64,000 nucleotides of DNA from Chitinophagales bacterium (GCA_020635995.1 JACJYS010000003.1:155001-219000); one strand, 5' to 3'. Counted from the stretch's first letter, positions 9,007-18,447 are shown. Program-made: numbers and translations. Notes: a model not told the origin generated them from the letters alone.

Positions 9007-10380
9007 ATGGCAAAAAACAACTGTTTGAAATATCCACTTTACATAACATTAACGTTCATTTTTGTATGCATAAGTATAATTAATGCTCAAAATAACAGCG
9101 ATAATAAGAAAGTGTACATCTATAAAATACACGATGAAATAGCTCCCGGAGCTACACGAGTAACAGAACAAGCTGTAGCCGAAGCTGAAAAAATGAATGC
9201 CGATTTTATTATACTTGACCTAAATACTTTTGGTGGTTTAGTAGATGATGCCGATAAAATAAGAACGGCACTTTTAGAAACGGATATACCTACCATGGTT
9301 TTTATAAGAAACAATGCTGCAAGTGCCGGAGCATTAATTTCTATAGCTTGCGATAGCATTTTTATGAAAACAGGAAGTAGCATAGGTGCTGCTGCCGTAG
9401 TAAAACAAGACGGTTCTTATGCAGAAGAAAAATACCAAAGCTATATGCGTAGCAAAATGCGAGCAACCGCAGAAGCTACCAACAGAAACCCCGATATAGC
9501 AGAAGGAATGGTAAACCCAAAAGTAGTTATAAAAGGACTAAGCAATGATGATGAAATAATAACTTTAAGTGTAGATGAAGCTTTAGAATACGGATATTGT
9601 AATGCTAAAGCCGAAAGTATAGATGAAGTGCTAAAAATAACAGGCTTAGAAAATGCTACACGCATTGAACAAAAAATTTCTTTTACCGAAAAATTAATAC
9701 AGTTTTTGGTAAAACCCTATGTGGCAGGAGTATTGTTAATGATTTTAGTAGCCGGTATTTATTTTGAATTACAATCTCCCGGAATAGGTTTTCCTTTAGC
9801 GGCTTCAGTTATTGCTGCCATTTTATATTTTGCTCCTTATTATTTAGAAGGTTTAGCCGCCAACTGGGAAATAGCATTATTTATAGTAGGTGTTATTTTG
9901 CTAATAGCCGAAATATTTTTTATTCCGGGCTTTGGCGTAGCTGGCGTTAGTGGATTATTTGCCATTATTGTTAGTTTATCATTAGCTTTAATAAACAATA
10001 TTAACGGTTTTGATTTTTCTTTTGTACCTTTTGATAAAATGGCAGGAGCTTTTTTAATGGTAACAGCCATAATGACTTTTGGCGTTTTACTGCTTCTTTT
10101 TGCCAGTGGCAATTTGGCTAACACAAAAGCTTTTAAACGCTTAGCTTTAGATACTATTGAAAATAAAAACGAAGGTTTTATTATTAGTGCTTCAAAAGAA
10201 AAAGAACTAATAGGAAAAGAGGGAGTGGTAACAATGGACTTGCGACCAGCAGGAAAAATAGAGATAGAAAATGAAATATATGATGCTCAAAGTGATGCTG
10301 AATATATAGAAAAAGGCAAAAAAGTGTTGGTTAAAAAACAACAAGGAGCATATTTAATGGTAATAGAAAAACGAAGCTAA
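9007..10380 (+). CDS. NfeD-type membrane-bound ClpP-class serine protease
   Basis: 457 residues from ATG 9007; a TTG at 8998 would add three residues. Order: signal/TM segment (about 7-27); ClpP-like protease domain (about 35-220) with the serine motif NAASAGALISIACD and the helix GSYAEEKYQSYMRSKMRA that should supply the Lys of a Ser-Lys dyad; four or more TM helices (about 235-370); and a C-terminal soluble OB-fold NfeD domain (about 395-457, starting ELIGKEGVV). The long NfeD architecture acts in membrane-protein or lipid-domain quality control. It is the first gene of a tight operon, and its stop abuts the kdsB start. Confidence 0.93.
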   Translation: MAKNNCLKYPLYITLTFIFVCISIINAQNNSDNKKVYIYKIHDEIAPGATRVTEQAVAEAEKMNADFIILDLNTFGGLVDDADKIRTALLETDIPTMVFIRNNAASAGALISIACDSIFMKTGSSIGAAAVVKQDGSYAEEKYQSYMRSKMRATAEATNRNPDIAEGMVNPKVVIKGLSNDDEIITLSVDEALEYGYCNAKAESIDEVLKITGLENATRIEQKISFTEKLIQFLVKPYVAGVLLMILVAGIYFELQSPGIGFPLAASVIAAILYFAPYYLEGLAANWEIALFIVGVILLIAEIFFIPGFGVAGVSGLFAIIVSLSLALINNINGFDFSFVPFDKMAGAFLMVTAIMTFGVLLLLFASGNLANTKAFKRLALDTIENKNEGFIISASKEKELIGKEGVVTMDLRPAGKIEIENEIYDAQSDAEYIEKGKKVLVKKQQGAYLMVIEKRS

Positions 10381-11115
10381 ATGAAAATATTAGCAATTAT
10401 CCCTGCAAGAATGGCATCTACGCGTTTTCCTAATAAGCCACTGGTAAATATAGGAGGCAAAACCATGATAAGAAGAGTATATGAACAAGCTGAAAAAAGC
10501 ACCTTACTCTCAAAAATTATAGTGGCTACCGATAGTAATGAAATAGAAAAAGAAGTGAAATCTTTTGGTGGCAATGTAATAATGACTGCTACAAATCATC
10601 AAAATGGCACTTCACGCTGTGCCGAAGTGGTAGAAAAACTTAACGAAACTTTTGATGTGGTTATAAACATACAAGGCGATGAGCCGTTTTTTGAACCTGA
10701 AAGCCTTAATAGTTTAGTGGCGTGTTTTAAAAACTCAGAAGTTGAAGTGGCTACTTTATGCAAAAAAATAGAACATAAAGAGGATTTAGCAAATCCAAGT
10801 GTTATTAAAGTAGTGAAATCTCAACAAAACAGAGCTTTATATTTTTCAAGAACTGCCATTCCTTTTGTAAGAGAAGAAAACAATGACACCGTTTTTTACA
10901 AACACATAGGTATTTATGCGTACAAACCTAATTTGCTTTTAAAATTAGTGCAATTAGAAGAAACACCTTTAGAAAAAGCAGAGAAATTAGAGCAGCTACG
11001 CTGGCTTGAAAACGATTGTGATATTTACTTAGGCGAAACCACTCACGATAGCAATTCGGTAGATACACCCGAAGATTTAACAGCCCTTAAAAAACAGTTT
11101 AATATAATAGATTAA
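10381..11115 (+). CDS. kdsB: 3-deoxy-manno-octulosonate cytidylyltransferase
   Basis: 244 residues. It activates KDO with CTP to CMP-KDO for lipid A-core assembly. The N-terminal nucleotidyltransferase signature IIPARMASTRFPNKPL (about 5-20), the INIQGDEPF motif that binds metal/CTP, and the C-terminal SVDTPEDL are all present. It starts at the base after the nfeD stop, and its stop overlaps the menA ATG by one base. Its presence implies an LPS-bearing outer membrane. Confidence 0.97.
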   Translation: MKILAIIPARMASTRFPNKPLVNIGGKTMIRRVYEQAEKSTLLSKIIVATDSNEIEKEVKSFGGNVIMTATNHQNGTSRCAEVVEKLNETFDVVINIQGDEPFFEPESLNSLVACFKNSEVEVATLCKKIEHKEDLANPSVIKVVKSQQNRALYFSRTAIPFVREENNDTVFYKHIGIYAYKPNLLLKLVQLEETPLEKAEKLEQLRWLENDCDIYLGETTHDSNSVDTPEDLTALKKQFNIID

Positions 11116-12011
11116 TGAATTTAAAACCATGGATTGAAGCTGCAAGACTGCGAACTTTGCCTTTAGCACTATCAAGTATTATAATGGGTACAGCCACGGC
11201 TATACATTTTGGATATTTTAGCTGGGCGGTTTTTCTATTAGCAGTTTTAACTACCGTTTTTTTGCAAGTGTTATCTAATTTTGCCAATGATTATGGTGAT
11301 GCCGTTTCGGGAAAAGATAATGCAGAAAGAATAGGACCGCAACGAGCTGTTGCCAGCGGAGCAATTAATGCTGAAAGCATGAAAAAAGCAGTAATACTTT
11401 TTGCCGGTTTATCCTTTTTATCTGGTTTGGCTTTATTATTTGTTGCCTTCCAAAATTGGTTAATGATTTTGGTGTTTGTCCTTTTAGGTTTAGCCGCTAT
11501 AGCTGCTGCCATAAAATATACCGTGGGCAAAAATCCTTATGGCTATAATGGCTTAGGCGATATATTTGTTTTCATTTTTTTTGGTTTAGTAGGCGTTTTA
11601 GGAAGTTACTTTTTATACGGCAAAAGTTTTGAAGTTATGGCTATATTGCCTGCCAGCACCATTGGTTTGTTGTCTGTAGCGGTGCTTAATCTTAACAATA
11701 TGAGGGATATTGTAAACGATGAAAAAACGGGAAAACACACGCTTGCCGTTAAATTAGGATTAAAAAAAGCAAAGCAGTATGAATATCTTGTTATTGTTTT
11801 TGCCTTTTTGTTTTTAATAGCCTTTGCTTTGTTGCAAAATTTTGAGTTAAAGCAATATTTATTCTTAGTTATAGCACCATTTTTTGCTCAAATGATAAAG
11901 AAGTTTTTATCCATATTTGAACCACAAAAGTTTGATGCGTATTTAAAAAATGTTGCCTTAGGCACTTTTGTGCTCAGTATTTTATTTTTAGTAGGAATAA
12001 TTTTAGTGTAA
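11115..12011 (+). CDS. menA: 1,4-dihydroxy-2-naphthoate polyprenyltransferase
   Basis: 298 residues of a UbiA-superfamily membrane enzyme. It joins DHNA to a polyprenyl chain, giving demethylmenaquinone. The first Asp-rich motif is FANDYGDAVSGKD (about 56-68), followed by RIGPQRAV. The second is NNMRDIVNDEKTGKHTL (about 195-211). Eight or nine hydrophobic helices are visible. The ATG overlaps the kdsB stop (TAATG), and the stop abuts menC, indicating translational coupling. Confidence 0.95.
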   Translation: MNLKPWIEAARLRTLPLALSSIIMGTATAIHFGYFSWAVFLLAVLTTVFLQVLSNFANDYGDAVSGKDNAERIGPQRAVASGAINAESMKKAVILFAGLSFLSGLALLFVAFQNWLMILVFVLLGLAAIAAAIKYTVGKNPYGYNGLGDIFVFIFFGLVGVLGSYFLYGKSFEVMAILPASTIGLLSVAVLNLNNMRDIVNDEKTGKHTLAVKLGLKKAKQYEYLVIVFAFLFLIAFALLQNFELKQYLFLVIAPFFAQMIKKFLSIFEPQKFDAYLKNVALGTFVLSILFLVGIILV

Positions 12012-13022
12012 ATGCTTACCGCAAGTTTTGAAAAATATGTTTTGCAGTTTAAAAGTCCAAGTGGGACATCAAGAGGCATTTTACGTACAAAAGATACTTA
12101 TTTTATTACCTTAAATAATGGCAAAAACACAGCCATAGGCGAAGCGGCTTTGTTTAGAGGTTTAAGTGCCGATGATGTGCCAAATTATGAAGAAAAATTA
12201 GCAACAGTTTGCAATGAAATAGCTTTTTATAAAGACAATTATCATGAAACTTTAAAGCAATTTCCGAGTATAGTTTTTGGATTAGAACAAGCTTTTTTAA
12301 AACTAAAAAACAAAGCTGATTTTTGTTTTGATAATGATTTTACTGTAGGCAAAAAAGGTATTCCTATTAATGGTTTAATATGGATGGGTACGGAAACGTT
12401 TATGCAAAAACAGATTGAAGATAAACTAAAGCAAGGTTTCCATTGTATAAAAATGAAAATAGGAGCTATAGGTTTTGATAAAGAAATAGCTTTATTAAAA
12501 AATTTAAGAGAGAAATTTTCAGCCAAAAAATTAGAACTTAGAGTAGATGCTAATGGAGCTTTTGCTCCTAATGAAGCTATGGAAAAACTACAAGAATTGG
12601 CTCAGTTACAGCTTCATTCTATAGAGCAGCCGATAAAGCAAGGTCAACAAAATGAAATGGAAAAACTGTGTGCCAGTACACCGCTGCCTATTGCTTTAGA
12701 TGAAGAACTGATAGGCATTTTTGAGCTAAAAGAAAAACAAGCTCTGCTGGACAAAATAAAACCACAGTACATTATTTTAAAACCTGCATTGGTGGGTGGC
12801 TTTATAAGCTGTGATGAATGGATAAAATTAGCAGAAGAACGCAATATTGGCTGGTGGATAACTTCTGCATTAGAAAGCAATATAGGTTTAGATGCCATTG
12901 CACAATACACGGCAAGTAAAAGCACTTCTATGTACCAAGGTTTGGGAACAGGGCAGTTGTTTACTAATAATACTCCAAGTACACTTAGTATTATAGATGC
13001 AAGATTGTGGAGATTAATCTAA
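12012..13022 (+). CDS. menC: o-Succinylbenzoate synthase (enolase superfamily)
   Basis: 336 residues. It converts SHCHC to o-succinylbenzoate in menaquinone synthesis. MLE-subgroup catalytic residues are visible in order: KMK (in HCIKMKIGA), metal ligands in LRVDANGAF, SIEQPI and IALDEEL, and the second acid/base Lys in YIILKPALVGG. The family is divergent and related dipeptide epimerases look similar, but adjacency to menA supports MenC. The last nine bases overlap the convergent aroK. Confidence 0.92.
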   Translation: MLTASFEKYVLQFKSPSGTSRGILRTKDTYFITLNNGKNTAIGEAALFRGLSADDVPNYEEKLATVCNEIAFYKDNYHETLKQFPSIVFGLEQAFLKLKNKADFCFDNDFTVGKKGIPINGLIWMGTETFMQKQIEDKLKQGFHCIKMKIGAIGFDKEIALLKNLREKFSAKKLELRVDANGAFAPNEAMEKLQELAQLQLHSIEQPIKQGQQNEMEKLCASTPLPIALDEELIGIFELKEKQALLDKIKPQYIILKPALVGGFISCDEWIKLAEERNIGWWITSALESNIGLDAIAQYTASKSTSMYQGLGTGQLFTNNTPSTLSIIDARLWRLI

Positions 13023-13523
13023 TAAAAAAGACAAATCTCTATACATAGCGGTTAAAGGTTTGTTATGCAGAATGATAAAGTCAGCTTGCTCGTAAAAAAC
13101 TTTTCTTTCGTTGTATTTAGTTATTACAAATTGGTCTAATTCCGCTTGTTCTAAGTTTTTAAGAAGTGGGCGTTCGTCTTTATTTTGGCGTAGCCTGCCT
13201 ATCAATATTTCTAACGGAACTAAAAGATACGCAACGGCACCTACGCTTTTCATAAAATTAATATTATCATTATAGCATGCTGTGCCACCGCCCGTAGCTA
13301 CTACAGCATTTGAAAAATCCTCTTCTCTCAATATTTTAGCTTCCAATTCTCTAAAATAGTTTTCGCCTTTTTCTTCAAATATTTCATTTATAGTTTTTCC
13401 TTCTCTTTGTTCAATAAGTGCATCTAAATCAATAAAGTTCATATTAAAACGCTGGGCTATTTTCTTCCCTAAAGAAGTTTTGCCCGAGCCCATAAACCCT
13501 ACTAAAAATAATATTCTATTCAC
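13014..13523 (-). CDS. aroK: Shikimate kinase
   Basis: 169 residues, standard length. It phosphorylates shikimate in chorismate synthesis. The Walker A motif is GFMGSGKTSLG (9-19), followed by the shikimate-binding DLDALIEQREG, the Arg in ENYFRELEAK, and the Gly-rich VVATGGGTACY. The lid region contains RPLL. Chorismate feeds menaquinone synthesis, whose genes lie opposite and overlap its 3' end by nine bases. Confidence 0.96.
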   Translation of the reverse strand: MNRILFLVGFMGSGKTSLGKKIAQRFNMNFIDLDALIEQREGKTINEIFEEKGENYFRELEAKILREEDFSNAVVATGGGTACYNDNINFMKSVGAVAYLLVPLEILIGRLRQNKDERPLLKNLEQAELDQFVITKYNERKVFYEQADFIILHNKPLTAMYRDLSFLLD

Positions 13524-13649
13524 AAGTTATTCTTTAAAAAGGTAAAAATAATGAAAACATATCTTTCCTTATTGTTTAGTTTTAAGGGATTCCCAAATAA
13601 TTTCTCCGTTTTACTGCGAAATTTTTGAGAATGACGATTTTGATTTTGT

Positions 13650-14726
13650 TTATTCGTTCAAAACTATTCTTGGATCTAATTTGGTGTACAATACATCTAC
13701 AATAATATTTACCAAAACAAAAAATGAGGCAATTAACAAAACAGCTCCCATTATTACAGGAAAATCAAACATGGTAAGGGCATAAACGGTTTCGTAGCCT
13801 AAGCCTTTAAAATCAAAAATGTACTCAACAAAAAAAGCTCCTGCCAATAATGCCGCAAACCAACCTGTAATGGACGTTACCACAGGATTTAGTGCATTTC
13901 TTAAAGCGTGTTTTACTATAACCACACTATTTTTTAATCCTTTAGATTTTGCTGTGCGTATATAATCTTCTCTAAGCACGTCAAGCATACTGTTTCTTGT
14001 AAGCTGCAAAATTATAGCCACAGGACGAATACCTAAAGCTATTGTTGGTAAAATCAAATTTTTCCAGTTTATAAAATGTTCGCCATAGTCATTAATATCA
14101 AACAAGGACCCTGTTATATTTAAGTGGGTATAATTGCCCAAATAATAACCAAAAAATATAGCCAACAATAATGCTGAAAAATAGCTTGGAATAGAAATGC
14201 CCAACACAGAAATTGACAATAAAAAATTATCTATCCATTTATTGTGATTTAAAGCGGCTATTAAACCAAAAGCTATTCCAATTAAAGATGCTAAAGTAAT
14301 GGCAGTAATAGCCAAAATAAGCGTAGGAAGTATTTTTTTAGCAAGAATTTGTAAAACAGGTTTATCGGTTTGATACGACCTACCAAAATATGGCTGTTTC
14401 AGTACTAAACTTTTCTCTTTGCCTTTTATAATGTTTATATAATTATAATTGCCACTCAGCAAACTCAGCGGAGCTTTTTTATCTGTATGGCTTTGAATAG
14501 AAACAGGAGATAAATCGGATAAATAAAACCAAAAGCGGACAATGGGAGAATGGTTTAACCTCAATTTCTCTTTAGTAGCCTGCAAAGTTGCTTCATCGGT
14601 ATTTTGCCCTACGCTTAGTTGCTCTGCACTTACCGGAATAACATTAAGTAATAAAAAAATAATAACAATAACACCCAATAAAACTAAAGCTCCGGCAATG
14701 CTTCTTTGAAATAAGAACTTTAGCAT
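13650..14726 (-). CDS. Peptide/nickel-type ABC transporter permease (DppB-like)
   Basis: 358 residues. The N-terminal TM helix (about 12-32) is followed by a periplasmic region of about 110 residues. Five more helices contain the conserved inner-membrane coupling loop DYIRTAKSKGLKNSVVIVKHALRNAL (read in the EAA-type position, about 255-280). N-terminus and order match DppB/OppB. No second permease, ATPase or binding protein is adjacent; a DppA/OppA-like lipoprotein sits at 49.1-50.7 kb. Lying 10 bases downstream of the DoxX gene, it is probably cotranscribed with it. Confidence 0.9.
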   Translation of the reverse strand: MLKFLFQRSIAGALVLLGVIVIIFLLLNVIPVSAEQLSVGQNTDEATLQATKEKLRLNHSPIVRFWFYLSDLSPVSIQSHTDKKAPLSLLSGNYNYINIIKGKEKSLVLKQPYFGRSYQTDKPVLQILAKKILPTLILAITAITLASLIGIAFGLIAALNHNKWIDNFLLSISVLGISIPSYFSALLLAIFFGYYLGNYTHLNITGSLFDINDYGEHFINWKNLILPTIALGIRPVAIILQLTRNSMLDVLREDYIRTAKSKGLKNSVVIVKHALRNALNPVVTSITGWFAALLAGAFFVEYIFDFKGLGYETVYALTMFDFPVIMGAVLLIASFFVLVNIIVDVLYTKLDPRIVLNE

Positions 14727-14736
14727 AAATGTGTTG

Positions 14737-16071
14737 TTATTGGTTAATTAGCTTTACTAATTCTTCAGTACTTGGCAGGTGATTATGATGCCATTTGCCT
14801 TTAACCACACCATTTTTAAGCAATACTAAACCGGGGTTAGCTCGCACTACGGTTTTAATAAAAGTTTCATCTGCCTGATACATAGGGTAGCTAATTTGAT
14901 ACTCGTGTCTAAATTCTTCTGCTTTTTCAAAATCCTCTGCCATAAAAGCATACATCTGTAGTCCTTTCTCGTCTGCTAATTTTGAAATCTCATTAAGTCT
15001 TTTCCACGATTTCTTTTTGCTTTTATCTAAACTTTTAGAAAGCACCCAAAAGCTATAATCTTCATTAAGCAATACATCGTCAGTTACTTCAAAATCTTCT
15101 GCATCAAAAGCGGCAAAGTTGGATATTTTAGCCGGTACACCTGCTTCTAATACTTTGTTATCTTGTTCATTGGTAAATACCCACGTGCTATCGGCTTTGT
15201 ATTTTGCGTATTCATCCATAGTAACACGCTTAGTTTCTCCCGTGGCTTTATTTTCAAAAATAAAACCATAATCTAATTTATCGGGTATTTCTATTCGCAA
15301 TTCATTAATATCATTGCCTATTTTATAGGGTCTAAAATCTACCATTGGCAGTCCCCATAAATAATTGCTAAAGCAAAATAATAGGAAAATTATAGCTGTT
15401 CCGGAAATTTTTATCCAACCGAAAAATTTGCCAAAAAACGGCTGAATATTTTTGCTTAATAGAAACAACGCTGCCAATACAAACAATAAAAAAACATCTT
15501 TTATAAAAGTAACTTTAGGTTCTAATTTTAAGAAATCGCCAAAACAACCACAGTCGGTTACTTTCATTTGTAGTTTGTCATACTCTACAAATACAGGTAT
15601 TTGCTCGCCTGCGGCTTTTAGTGTAGCTCTTGTAGCAGAATCGTAAAAATCCGGATTAATATACCCTGTTAAATAAGTGAAACCTGTAAGCACGGTAAAG
15701 AAAACCATCATGGCGGCAGTTAGCCCAAGTGTCCATTTCTTTTTAAAACCAATAATTAAAGCAACGCCTAAAACTATTTCAAGCACTATCATAACTACGG
15801 CTAAGAAAGTACTCATGTTGGCTAACCAATCAAAACTAAACCCTGCAAACTGGGTAAAAGCATTAAAATAGTCTTTCATTTTGTATGAAGTACCAAGGGG
15901 GTCTATTGCTTTAACCACACCAGAGAAAATGAACAAACAGCCTAATGAGTTAACTAAAATTTCAGTAATCCAGCTTTTAGGTTTTAAGAAAAAAGATTTA
16001 AAGTAAGACATAACAATGCCTGCTACTAAAGAACCACCAAAAACTTTTAAAACGGGTAAATAAATTTCCAT
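14737..16071 (-). CDS. DoxX/MauE-type membrane protein with thioredoxin-like tail
   Basis: 444 residues. The first half has about seven TM helices with the DoxX/MauE pattern SLGCLFIFSGVVKAIDP and a loop KVTDCGCFGDFLKLEPKVTF. The Cys-Gly-Cys in 'DCGCFGD' is typical of MauE-like redox proteins. After a hydrophobic helix (about 225-245) comes a soluble region ending in a thioredoxin-like segment (YSFWVLSKSLDKSK, then FRHEYQISYPMYQADE, then NPGLVLLKNG) without an active-site CxxC. This matches the Bacteroidota 'BT_3928' family architecture. Probable role is membrane redox or disulfide metabolism; that is inference. Confidence 0.85.
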   Translation of the reverse strand: MEIYLPVLKVFGGSLVAGIVMSYFKSFFLKPKSWITEILVNSLGCLFIFSGVVKAIDPLGTSYKMKDYFNAFTQFAGFSFDWLANMSTFLAVVMIVLEIVLGVALIIGFKKKWTLGLTAAMMVFFTVLTGFTYLTGYINPDFYDSATRATLKAAGEQIPVFVEYDKLQMKVTDCGCFGDFLKLEPKVTFIKDVFLLFVLAALFLLSKNIQPFFGKFFGWIKISGTAIIFLLFCFSNYLWGLPMVDFRPYKIGNDINELRIEIPDKLDYGFIFENKATGETKRVTMDEYAKYKADSTWVFTNEQDNKVLEAGVPAKISNFAAFDAEDFEVTDDVLLNEDYSFWVLSKSLDKSKKKSWKRLNEISKLADEKGLQMYAFMAEDFEKAEEFRHEYQISYPMYQADETFIKTVVRANPGLVLLKNGVVKGKWHHNHLPSTEELVKLINQ

Positions 16072-16087
16072 AATGTTTATTTTGCTA

Positions 16088-16096
16088 ACAAATATA
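16088..16096 (-). promoter_or_regulatory. -7 box TATATTTGT of the DoxX-permease unit
   Basis: TAnnTTTG on the minus strand, 17 bases before ATG 16071. Confidence 0.5.
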
Positions 16097-16168
16097 TTGA
16101 TAAAATAGACACCCTAAAAATAGCAAGATAAATTAACAGCAAATTAACTAAAATGAATAGTAGTTGGA

Positions 16169-16290
16169 GTTGAACGTTTTGAATAAACGCAGGTAGTGGT
16201 TTCTTACATAAAAATAAATATAAAAAATTAAATTATAAAATCACGACAGAAATAAACCTTTCTCCGCTATTGCATTTATTTGTTGTTAGC
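16169..16290 (-). other. Cassette-like 3' flank of the T9SS cargo gene
   Basis: Read on the minus strand, it begins eight bases after the stop of the 459-residue gene with GCTAACAAC and ends with AAAACGTTCAAC. The same two-ended arrangement (CATAACAGC ... AAAACGTTCAAC) follows the orphan gene at 47.5-48.3 kb. The final 12 bases are identical, and about 20 preceding bases are partly conserved. Confidence 0.4.
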
Positions 16291-16298
16291 TATAGATT

Positions 16299-17678
16299 TT
16301 AATATTTAATAATCTTCAAGTTTTCAATGCAATTATTTGGAAAAGAAATAATGTAAGTGCCACTAGCCAAATTGCTTATATCAATTTCATTTTCTATATA
16401 GTCGCTTATAACTAATCTACCCAAACCATCATACAAATTATATTTTAATTTTGAAGTTACAGTTCTGTTAACAAATAAAATATCAGTTGTTGGATTAGGA
16501 TACAGAGTCAAATTATCGTTTTCGTTTAAAACCGTAAATTCTCTTTGTTCTTTACACTGATTATTTACAACTTCTAAACTATATGACCCAAATTCACTTA
16601 TTACTATTTGTTCTCCGTTAAAAACATTGTTATTTAACTTAAGAACATTATTAGAATGATATGGAATATCTATATCAATCGTAATTGGTAAGTCATCTTT
16701 GCCACATAATAGAATAGATTGAATTTTGTTTATAGTGTCAAGTTTATACAAATAAAACGAATCTCTAACTGAGCATTGCTCGTCAAAATATTCAATAGAA
16801 TAATCTCCAGAGTTTTTGAAGGTTTTGATTTTATTAGTATCATTGTCAAACCATTTAAATGAATAAGGGTAATCTGATAGATTAATATTTAAAGTGTCAC
16901 TACTACAAATTACCAATGAATCATTTTGGAAACTAAAACTGTTTATTTGGCATTTATCAATAGTAACTAAATCAATATAAATAAGTGCTCCTGGTCTACA
17001 GGCATTACAATTTTGAATTTGAATTTTCTCAGTATTGTTATCTGATTTAAAGTTACCAATGATTAAATCTTTCTCATTTCCACTAGCTTCATAATAAAAT
17101 TCTACTTTCTTCCATCCATCTATATGGTCTAAATTCTCACCATCATACATTTTGTATGGAAAAGAATAAAAATTATATGGTTTAGGATTGTTGGGGTCAA
17201 ACGGATTATTAAGTAGTTGATCTTCTAGCTCATAAGGGCTAAAACCTATTCCAAAATCATTTGAGATAAAATTTTCTGTAGCAGAAATTTTAACATAAAA
17301 AGATATTTTATATAATGAGCCATTTTCTAAATTATTTTGCAAACGAGTATATATAAATTCTCTCCATTCTTCTATCTCATTGTCAAACAACCTTATTGCT
17401 GCCAAATAATCTCCAGAGAATGGTTTAACAGGCTCCAATTCAAAGTTACTTAATGCATTACTGACAATTGTTCCTAAATAAAGAGAACTTCCTAAGCACT
17501 CATTCTCTTTAAATAACTGACAAGTTCCAAATCCTCCCCAAGTATTTGAAAGAGTATGTAGTCCATAATCACAATCTTCTCCTGTTTTATTATTTTCAAA
17601 ATCACCATCCAATATTAAATTTTGAGAAAAAATTAAAAATGGCAAATAAAATGAAAGCATTAAAATTATCAATCTCAT
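16299..17678 (-). CDS. Secreted protein with type IX secretion C-terminal domain
   Basis: 459 residues. The signal peptide is MRLIILMLSFYLPFLIFSQ. An N-terminal region of about 220 residues (NLILDGDFENN at its start, CNACRPGALIYIDLVTID near its end) resembles the carbohydrate-binding-like 'good description' domains at the start of many Bacteroidota surface proteins. Then come Ig-like segments (SFQNDSLVICSSDTLNINLS). The T9SS sorting domain (about 390-459) begins LTLYPNPTTDILFVN and ends IDISNLASGTYIISF. Such proteins cross the outer membrane through the Por/Gld system and are cleaved and anchored. The ligand is unknown. It is flanked by repeat-rich DNA and a cassette-like 3' element, consistent with accessory gain. 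Confidence 0.88.
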   Translation of the reverse strand: MRLIILMLSFYLPFLIFSQNLILDGDFENNKTGEDCDYGLHTLSNTWGGFGTCQLFKENECLGSSLYLGTIVSNALSNFELEPVKPFSGDYLAAIRLFDNEIEEWREFIYTRLQNNLENGSLYKISFYVKISATENFISNDFGIGFSPYELEDQLLNNPFDPNNPKPYNFYSFPYKMYDGENLDHIDGWKKVEFYYEASGNEKDLIIGNFKSDNNTEKIQIQNCNACRPGALIYIDLVTIDKCQINSFSFQNDSLVICSSDTLNINLSDYPYSFKWFDNDTNKIKTFKNSGDYSIEYFDEQCSVRDSFYLYKLDTINKIQSILLCGKDDLPITIDIDIPYHSNNVLKLNNNVFNGEQIVISEFGSYSLEVVNNQCKEQREFTVLNENDNLTLYPNPTTDILFVNRTVTSKLKYNLYDGLGRLVISDYIENEIDISNLASGTYIISFPNNCIENLKIIKY

Positions 17679-17895
17679 TTTTCTTTCTTTAATTTATGCA
17701 CAACTATTAGCTAAAAAGTCGTTTTAATGCTTTTTAGCGTTTGTTTCTACCTTTTATCGGTAAACAAGTAGCTAAGTTAGCGAATTCTCATTAGAATGTA
17801 AATTATTTTTACCATATATTATTAACAAGATGTAAACCTGCAAAAAACAAAATCTTTTTCGCATGGTCTATAGGGGTGACGTACCATTTTTATGT

Positions 17896-17928
17896 AAAGT
17901 TTAGAACCTTCAAAAGGTTCTGAACTTT
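17896..17928. terminator. Strong hairpin followed by T-run on plus strand
   Basis: AAAGTTtAGAACCTT pairs with AGGTTCTgAACTTT around a CAAA loop, then GTGTTTTTTTT. It has the form of a plus-strand terminator, but no plus-strand gene lies upstream. It may belong to the repeat DNA that follows. Confidence 0.45.
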
Positions 17929-17949
17929 GTGTTTTTTTTACCTCTTATA

Positions 17950-18269
17950 AACCTGAGTTCGGTTAATATTTATGGAACAGAACGCTTGATGGTAGTGAGA
18001 TACAACTAAAAATACTGCACACATAGCGGGCTATATGCCATAGGCAGACAAGTTCTGAAAGTATTTTTAGGAAGTAGATTGCTACCATGAAGCGTTAATG
18101 AATAAAAAAATAGCATAAAAAGACTTTTTTTTATGCTATTGCTCATTGCTAAAATAAAAAATGCTTCGTTGTGAAATCTTGATTTATCCCGATAAATCTT
18201 CACTTCCACGCCTTGCCTTTTTCATTTTATTCAATGCCTGTTCGTATAAATATTAATCTAACTCAGGTT
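17950..18269. repeat. MITE-like element with ~32-bp terminal inverted repeats
   Basis: The left end AACCTGAGTTCGGTTAAT... (17950-17980) is the near-perfect inverse of the right end (18238-18269), with 256 bp between them. The 18-base left terminus recurs exactly at 21809-21826. No transposase frame inside; the 67-codon minus frame has no recognisable features. Confidence 0.6.
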
Positions 18270-18447
18270 TTAAGCTAAAAGTGGAATCGGCAGGGATGCC
18301 GACCACAAGGGGAAAAATCTGTTTCGCTTAGTAAATACCTCTCACATTTTTAATGAAACACCACTAAAACGCCTGTAAATAAAGCATTTATAAGCATGTA
18401 CCCCTTTTTGTACCCCCTTCATTTTTAGTTAATTACATCATGCTAAT

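Noticed and set aside
18006..18209. 67-codon minus-strand frame
   Set aside because: Entirely inside the MITE-like repeat, low-complexity, no start context.
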